From: Persicobacter diffluens
GTDB lineage: Bacteria; Bacteroidota; Bacteroidia; Cytophagales; Cyclobacteriaceae
Length of the DNA: 64,000 nt
Assembly (NCBI RefSeq): GCF_036244895.1
Contig: NZ_BQKE01000001.1
Coordinates: forward strand, 1,364,001-1,428,000
Direction of reading: 5' to 3'
Both the position numbers and the translations under genes were made by a program. Shown in pieces: positions 60,257-64,000 of this stretch. The notes under the pieces were generated by a model. That model worked only from the letters and a program-made list of their open reading frames with translations. It was not told the DNA's origin and did no database searches. Numbering within the stretch: the first letter of the stretch is position 1; each line of letters opens with the position of its first letter.

Positions 60257-60667
60257 GGCTTTCTCATAAAACTACAAATGGACAAATTATAGGAATGATC
60301 TAGTTCCAAATGGTGGCTATTTGATTTGAGCGCTTGTTTATGAGTTAGCTTACTACCTTTTACAGTATTGATATTGTGGTATAAAATCTTCCACATCAAC
60401 AATCCGGCCTTGATCAATGGGCGGATGGACAAAGGTGCTGCTGGCGACCAGAAGGCATCACAGCGACATTTCTGCAATACTTTACCAGTCTCGCATCATC
60501 TGCAAATGTCGCCTTGATGGATTCCGTCAGCAGGTTCTTTGTCCCGCCGACATTGATCACAGCCTTGATTTTTTTGTTTCGTTTTTTATCAAGAAAAAAT
60601 GAAAAGAAACGATTAATTATTCCATAAAAGGTATTGAATGGCTGATCTAGCTTTTTATGAAAAAGCC
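60257..60667 (+). repeat. R3 copy b (about 411 bp)
   Basis: Begins GGCTTTCTCATAAAAC and ends with the inverted form TTTTTATGAAAAAGCC. A GC-rich middle contains GCGACATTTCTGCA / TGCAAATGTCGC, a hairpin spanning 60463-60512. It is followed by a 97-bp spacer that includes a partial third start (GGCTTTTTCAAAAGACTATG, about 60721-60740), suggesting a deleted unit between the two copies. Minus-strand reading frames across it are not conserved in the other copies. Confidence 0.8.
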
Positions 60668-60764
60668 CTGCATGAGGAATAAGTACAAAAATATTGGGCA
60701 TTTTTAAACAATGGATATCCGGCTTTTTCAAAAGACTATGAATGGATAAAAAATAGGTAGATCC

Positions 60765-61174
60765 GGTTTCTCATAAAACTACAAATGGACAAATAATAGG
60801 AATGATCTAGTTCCCAATGGGGGCTATTTGATTTGAGCGCTTGTTTATGAGTGAGCGTGCTACCTTTTACCGTATTGATAATATGGTATAAAAACTTCCA
60901 CCTCAACCCTCCGGCCTTGATCAATGGGCGGATAGACAAAGGTGCTGCTGGCGACCAGAAGGCATCACAGCGACATTTCTGCCATACTTTACCAGTCTCG
61001 CATCATCTGCAAATGTCGCCTTGATGGATTCCGTCAGCAGATGCTTTGTCCCGCCGACATTGATCACAGCCTTGATTTTTTTGTTTCGTTTTTTATCAAG
61101 AAAAAATGAAAAGAAACGATTAATTATTCCATAAAAGGTATTGAATGGCTGATCTAGCTTTTTATGAAAAAGCC
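60765..61174 (+). repeat. R3 copy c (about 410 bp)
   Basis: Near-identical to copy b apart from scattered substitutions, with ends GGTTTCTCATAAAAC and TTTTTATGAAAAAGCC. It stops 3 bases from the stop codon of the MarC gene. The two copies in direct orientation could recombine and change copy number. Confidence 0.82.
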
Positions 61175-61177
61175 TTG

Positions 61178-61804
61178 CTATCCGATATTAAACCCCAGTT
61201 TTATCCCCGCAATCACCATATCCGTCCCCATAATGGCCAGTATCAACCCCATGATTTTCCCGATGACCGTGATGAGGTTTTGACCCAATTTTTCTAAAAT
61301 AAGGTTGCTTATGGAGAACGCGCAATAAGTCAACAGGCACATAAAGGCAAAGATGGCGATCACAATTGCACTGTCTATCATACTTACTCCGGTGACTTTA
61401 TTCATAGCGGTGACAATGGTGCCGGGCCCGGCCAGGATTGGGATCGCCAGAGGGCTGATGGCCACGCCTTCGTCGACTTCAGCAGTAACATTTTTATTAT
61501 GGGTAACGGCTGATTTTTTGGATTGCAGCATTTCAAAGCCCACATGGAATAACAGGATACCGCCAGTAATTTTAAAGGCGGGAATGGTAATTCCAAAGAG
61601 ATGAAAAATGATATTGCCCAAAAGGATAAAGGTCAATACAATGATGAAGGCCGTCAGACAGGCTGTTTTGGCGATTTTTCTTTGTTCTGATTTGCCGGAG
61701 CCTGCTACCAGCCCCAAAAATGCCGGGGTATTGGCGATTGGGTTCATAATGGCAAAAAAGCCGGTAAAAACCCCCAGGGCGAAAGTGAGGTGATCGTTGG
61801 TCAT
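61178..61804 (-). CDS. MarC/YhgN-family integral membrane protein
   Basis: A 208-residue inner-membrane protein with six hydrophobic segments. AIMNPIANTPAFLGLVAG near the N-terminus and the SPLAIPILAGPGTIVTAM block (about residues 116-133) are the two signature repeats of the MarC family, once annotated as antibiotic-resistance proteins but of unproven function. It is divergent from the CPBP-like gene, 55 bases apart. Its 3' end abuts an R3 unit. Confidence 0.92.
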   Translation of the reverse strand: MTNDHLTFALGVFTGFFAIMNPIANTPAFLGLVAGSGKSEQRKIAKTACLTAFIIVLTFILLGNIIFHLFGITIPAFKITGGILLFHVGFEMLQSKKSAVTHNKNVTAEVDEGVAISPLAIPILAGPGTIVTAMNKVTGVSMIDSAIVIAIFAFMCLLTYCAFSISNLILEKLGQNLITVIGKIMGLILAIMGTDMVIAGIKLGFNIG

Positions 61805-61859
61805 AGTGGAGGAAATCTTTATCTTTAATAATTTAAATAATTATCATTAGTTTTCCCCA

Positions 61860-62801
61860 ATGCGAGCGCTTTTCCTCAATTACAAAAGATTTTTTTCCAG
61901 TGAATTCCATTTGGAACCTCACTTAAAGGCCCTTTTAGGGGCTGCGGTCTTGTTAACTTTTAATTATTCCTGGAGTGCCTCCGGTTTTGAAAGAGATTTT
62001 ATCAGAAAGCTGCCCTGGCTAACGGAAGTGCTGGCTCACAGCCTGATGGGTGGCCTTTCTTTTGGCTTGGTGCTTTTTTTATTCCGCAGGGATAAGCAGT
62101 GGGTATCCGGGCTGTCGCAACCGGCCTTTTGGTGGAAATTTGCAGCAGCCTTTTTGATTTATGGTCTTTATCGGACATTCAATCTATCCGCCTGGTTTTC
62201 GGAAGTTTATCCGGCTCCTGATCAATATTTTATTTACAGATGTTTGTATCGTTATGCCCGTTTCGTAATGATGCTCTTTTTGTTATTGCTCCTATATTAT
62301 GCATTTGACAAGAAGCATTTGTCCAACTTTTATGGACTGGATTTCCGGCTTAAATCCATGAAGCCCTATTGGTGGATATTGGCAGGAATGGCCGTAATCA
62401 TTTTTTTTGCCAGTTTTCTGGAGAGTATTCAGGCGTATTATCCCCTTTATAAAAAAAGTGGGGCACATGCTTTTGTTGCGTATAGGGGAGTAACGGAAGT
62501 CTGGGCAGTGGTCTTATTTGAGTCCGCCTATAGCCTGTCTTTTGTAATGGTAGAGCTGTTTTTTCGAGGATTTTTGGTCCTGGCATTTTATCGATACCTG
62601 GGCTCTCGCGTGGTTTTGGCCATGGCCATGAGTTATATGGTATTTCATTTTGGAAAGCCTTTGCCGGAGGCCATCAGCTCACTTTTTGGAGGATATTTAC
62701 TGGGCATCCTGTCGATGCAAAGCAAAAATATTTGGGGTGGGGTAGTGGTGCATGTGGGAATAGCGCTGCTAATGGAGCTTTTTGCTTTTCTCCAGGGTTA
62801 A
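61860..62801 (+). CDS. CPBP-family intramembrane protease-like protein
   Basis: A 313-residue protein with about eight hydrophobic segments. The C-terminal third carries the CPBP (Abi/Rce1-like) motifs in modified form: VELFFRGFLV, where the usual EExxxR has valine for the first glutamate; FHFGKPLPEAISSLFGGYLLG for motif 2; and VHVGIALLMEL for motif 3. The altered first motif makes catalytic activity uncertain. These proteins range from prenyl-protein proteases to bacteriocin-immunity factors. It is followed by a hairpin at 62806-62823 interrupted by R1 copy 11. Confidence 0.75.
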   Translation: MRALFLNYKRFFSSEFHLEPHLKALLGAAVLLTFNYSWSASGFERDFIRKLPWLTEVLAHSLMGGLSFGLVLFLFRRDKQWVSGLSQPAFWWKFAAAFLIYGLYRTFNLSAWFSEVYPAPDQYFIYRCLYRYARFVMMLFLLLLLYYAFDKKHLSNFYGLDFRLKSMKPYWWILAGMAVIIFFASFLESIQAYYPLYKKSGAHAFVAYRGVTEVWAVVLFESAYSLSFVMVELFFRGFLVLAFYRYLGSRVVLAMAMSYMVFHFGKPLPEAISSLFGGYLLGILSMQSKNIWGGVVVHVGIALLMELFAFLQG

Positions 62802-62805
62802 AGAA

Positions 62806-62823
62806 AAGGGGCCGAAGCCCCTT
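62806..62823. terminator. Terminator stem separated from its downstream flank by R1
   Basis: AAGGGGC pairs perfectly with GCCCCTT around CGAA. The last TT is also the start of the TTAA flanking R1 copy 11. Without the element, the stem would continue into TTAAAATG, so the insertion lies exactly at the stem's edge. Confidence 0.65.
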
Positions 62824-63044
62824 AATCCGAATTATTCACCGATAAATTCACTAACCAATCTTAAGTAATTAAAATTCAATCCATTATAATTTATTTTCAT
62901 TGATTTATAATAGCCGAAATTTGGGCAAACTTGCTTTTTCCTCATTCATCTGTTTCGTTGGAAAAAATCGAAATAGGAAACTATTCCTTCATTTTTTCCG
63001 CCTTACAGCTAAACGAGGATTTAGGTATGAATAATCCGGGTTAA
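62822..63044 (+). repeat. R1 copy 11 (MITE-like TTAN element)
   Basis: 223 bp flanked by TTAA on both sides. Ends are TCCGAATTATTCACCG / TATGAATAATCCGGG. The core is AGCCGAAATTTGGGC, one base off the palindrome, followed by the CTTGCTTTTTCCTCATTC block and the GAAATAGGAAACTATTCC hairpin. Confidence 0.84.
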
Positions 63045-63048
63045 AATG

Positions 63049-64000
63049 TTATTCAATGATGATTTTCCTGACGGATTTACCTCCAGCTCCCTGTATGACC
63101 ATTTGGTATACGCCTGTTCTCAGTTGGGTCTGAAGGTGTAATTTGTTGCGTCCAAGGGGTAGGAATTGGTTTTGCTCCCAAACCGTTTTGCCCGATAGAT
63201 CCACCATGCGGATATTGATCTGCTGATCCATGGCAGAAGGAATTTCCAGGGTCATCGCTCCGCGATTCGGGTTAGGGAAAACCAAAATCTGTGGGCCGGT
63301 ATTCTCCACCAGCTGGCGATTATTATTAGCCGTGGTAGGAATAAAGTTCCATTTTTGATTGCCGTTGGAGGCATAGAAATTCCATGTTTGCAGGTATTGG
63401 TCGGAGGGGCGCACATCCAGGGCCTGTCCCCAGCAATGATTCGGTTTGAGGAAAAAAGCTCCGCCTTCTTTTTCAATTTTCCATTGTTGATGAGCACCGC
63501 TGGCTTGCGAGTAGGTTCCCAGGAGGGTTCCATTCTCACATTTTGCATAAGGGACTTCCAGGTATTTAACTCCGGCAGACTGATCCAGTAGCTGAAGGGT
63601 ATAAACATCATCTCCCAGATGCCTCAGTTGCCATTTTTGCTGATTAACATTGGCCGGACTGCTATTGATCGGCACCCAATTGGTCTCGGCTGTTGCGGCA
63701 ATATTTTCGCCATTGGCAAGCGATCGGATTTCGTAAAGGCCATCCGTTAACAGGGCATCACTTATGGTGAAATTATTGATTTGATCTGTCTTGATATTTT
63801 GAGTCCAGTCGGTGCCTACTGGCCGGATACTTCCTTTTAGCGTATAGGTATTCCCTTCCGTAGGAGTTGAAGGCAGGTTAATACGGATAAAAGTGGTGCC
63901 AGCCCCAGTACTCACTGTTTTTGTGCCGCTGGCTTGCCATTGGTTATCCTTCCAGAATTCCACCACCAAATCCCGGGAACCGGCTGCACTGTAATCAAAA
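63049..64000 (-). CDS. Ricin-type lectin domain protein with T9SS sorting domain (partial)
   Basis: The C-terminal 317 residues of a larger secreted protein whose 5' end lies beyond base 64000; the frame is open to the window edge. From the left come a beta-sandwich segment (about the first 90 residues), a ricin-type beta-trefoil (about residues 95-225, with QKWQLRHLG, HQQWKIEKE and QKWNFIPT as the three QxW repeats), then a type A type IX secretion sorting domain in the last 80 residues (VFPNPNRGAMTLEI ... GVYQMVIQGAGGKSVRKIIIE). Such proteins are exported through T9SS and fixed on the cell surface or released. They often carry a polysaccharide-degrading catalytic domain upstream, which cannot be seen here. 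Confidence 0.9.
   Translation of the reverse strand, partial: FDYSAAGSRDLVVEFWKDNQWQASGTKTVSTGAGTTFIRINLPSTPTEGNTYTLKGSIRPVGTDWTQNIKTDQINNFTISDALLTDGLYEIRSLANGENIAATAETNWVPINSSPANVNQQKWQLRHLGDDVYTLQLLDQSAGVKYLEVPYAKCENGTLLGTYSQASGAHQQWKIEKEGGAFFLKPNHCWGQALDVRPSDQYLQTWNFYASNGNQKWNFIPTTANNNRQLVENTGPQILVFPNPNRGAMTLEIPSAMDQQINIRMVDLSGKTVWEQNQFLPLGRNKLHLQTQLRTGVYQMVIQGAGGKSVRKIIIE

Noticed and set aside
60414..60731. Minus-strand open frame of 105 codons through R3 copy b and the spacer
   Set aside because: It crosses repeat boundaries and is not kept in the other R3 copies.
15810..63044. Possibility that R1-R3 repeats are a CRISPR array
   Set aside because: Copies are hundreds to thousands of bases apart, 160-410 bp long, in both orientations, with no regular spacers and no cas genes.

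Overview
The window reads as chromosomal DNA of a free-living Bacteroidota, most likely a cytophagalean or similar environmental gliding bacterium. The evidence is a SusC/SusD pair with surface lipoproteins, a TonB-dependent receptor with a carboxypeptidase-like N-terminal domain, a protein with a C-terminal type IX secretion sorting domain, several short lipoproteins, and promoter-like TAnnTTTG boxes. No rRNA, tRNA, CRISPR array or prophage was seen. The species cannot be fixed from the sequence.

Layout. 1-4 kb: a short-chain dehydrogenase / membrane protein / AraC regulator cluster split by an intact IS4-family insertion sequence. 4-10 kb: an Rpn-type nuclease gene, then a TonB receptor and beta-propeller phytase operon. 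10-16 kb: a cyclase-family hydrolase, two paralogous membrane-associated proteins, Sua5 and phosphoglycerate kinase. This region carries a fossil tandem duplication, with a Sua5 5' fragment and a cyclase fragment marking the junction. 16-24 kb: small lipoproteins, a Cache/HAMP/GAF sensor, a subclass B1 metallo-beta-lactamase and an AAA-ATPase-like/PD-(D/E)XK protein. 25-33 kb: a phenylalanine/tyrosine catabolic cluster (phenylalanine hydroxylase, divergent from succinyl-CoA:acetoacetate CoA-transferase A/B, homogentisate dioxygenase, 4-hydroxyphenylpyruvate dioxygenase, fumarylacetoacetase, flavin reductase-like protein). 33-37 kb: an FAD-linked oxidase, a DUF4442-like thioesterase and a secreted C1B peptidase. 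37-45 kb: lipoprotein-SusC-SusD-lipoprotein uptake locus with no carbohydrate-active enzyme. 45-54 kb: dihydrofolate reductase, an M13 metallopeptidase, small conserved proteins, a peroxiredoxin, a HAD hydrolase, an interrupted GNAT gene and an MFS transporter. 55-64 kb: a LysR/MdaB-like divergent pair, TetR, a SulP transporter, MarC, a CPBP-like membrane protein and the C-terminal part of a ricin-domain T9SS cargo.

The most distinctive content is between the genes. At least four families of short non-coding repeats recur. R1 (about 180-225 bp, 11 copies) has terminal inverted repeats and is flanked by a 4-bp TTAN direct repeat. One copy splits a GNAT gene, and removing the element plus one TTAA restores a 264-residue reading frame exactly. 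R2 (about 160 bp, 3 good and 2 degenerate copies) has different inverted ends and sits against gene 3' ends and terminators. R3 (about 400 bp, 3 copies, two nearly in tandem) has GGCTTT...AAAGCC ends and an internal hairpin. R4 (5 copies) is a GC-rich structured intergenic element. R1-R3 look like MITE-like non-autonomous elements. No transposase in this window has matching ends, so whatever mobilised them lies elsewhere in the genome or is lost.
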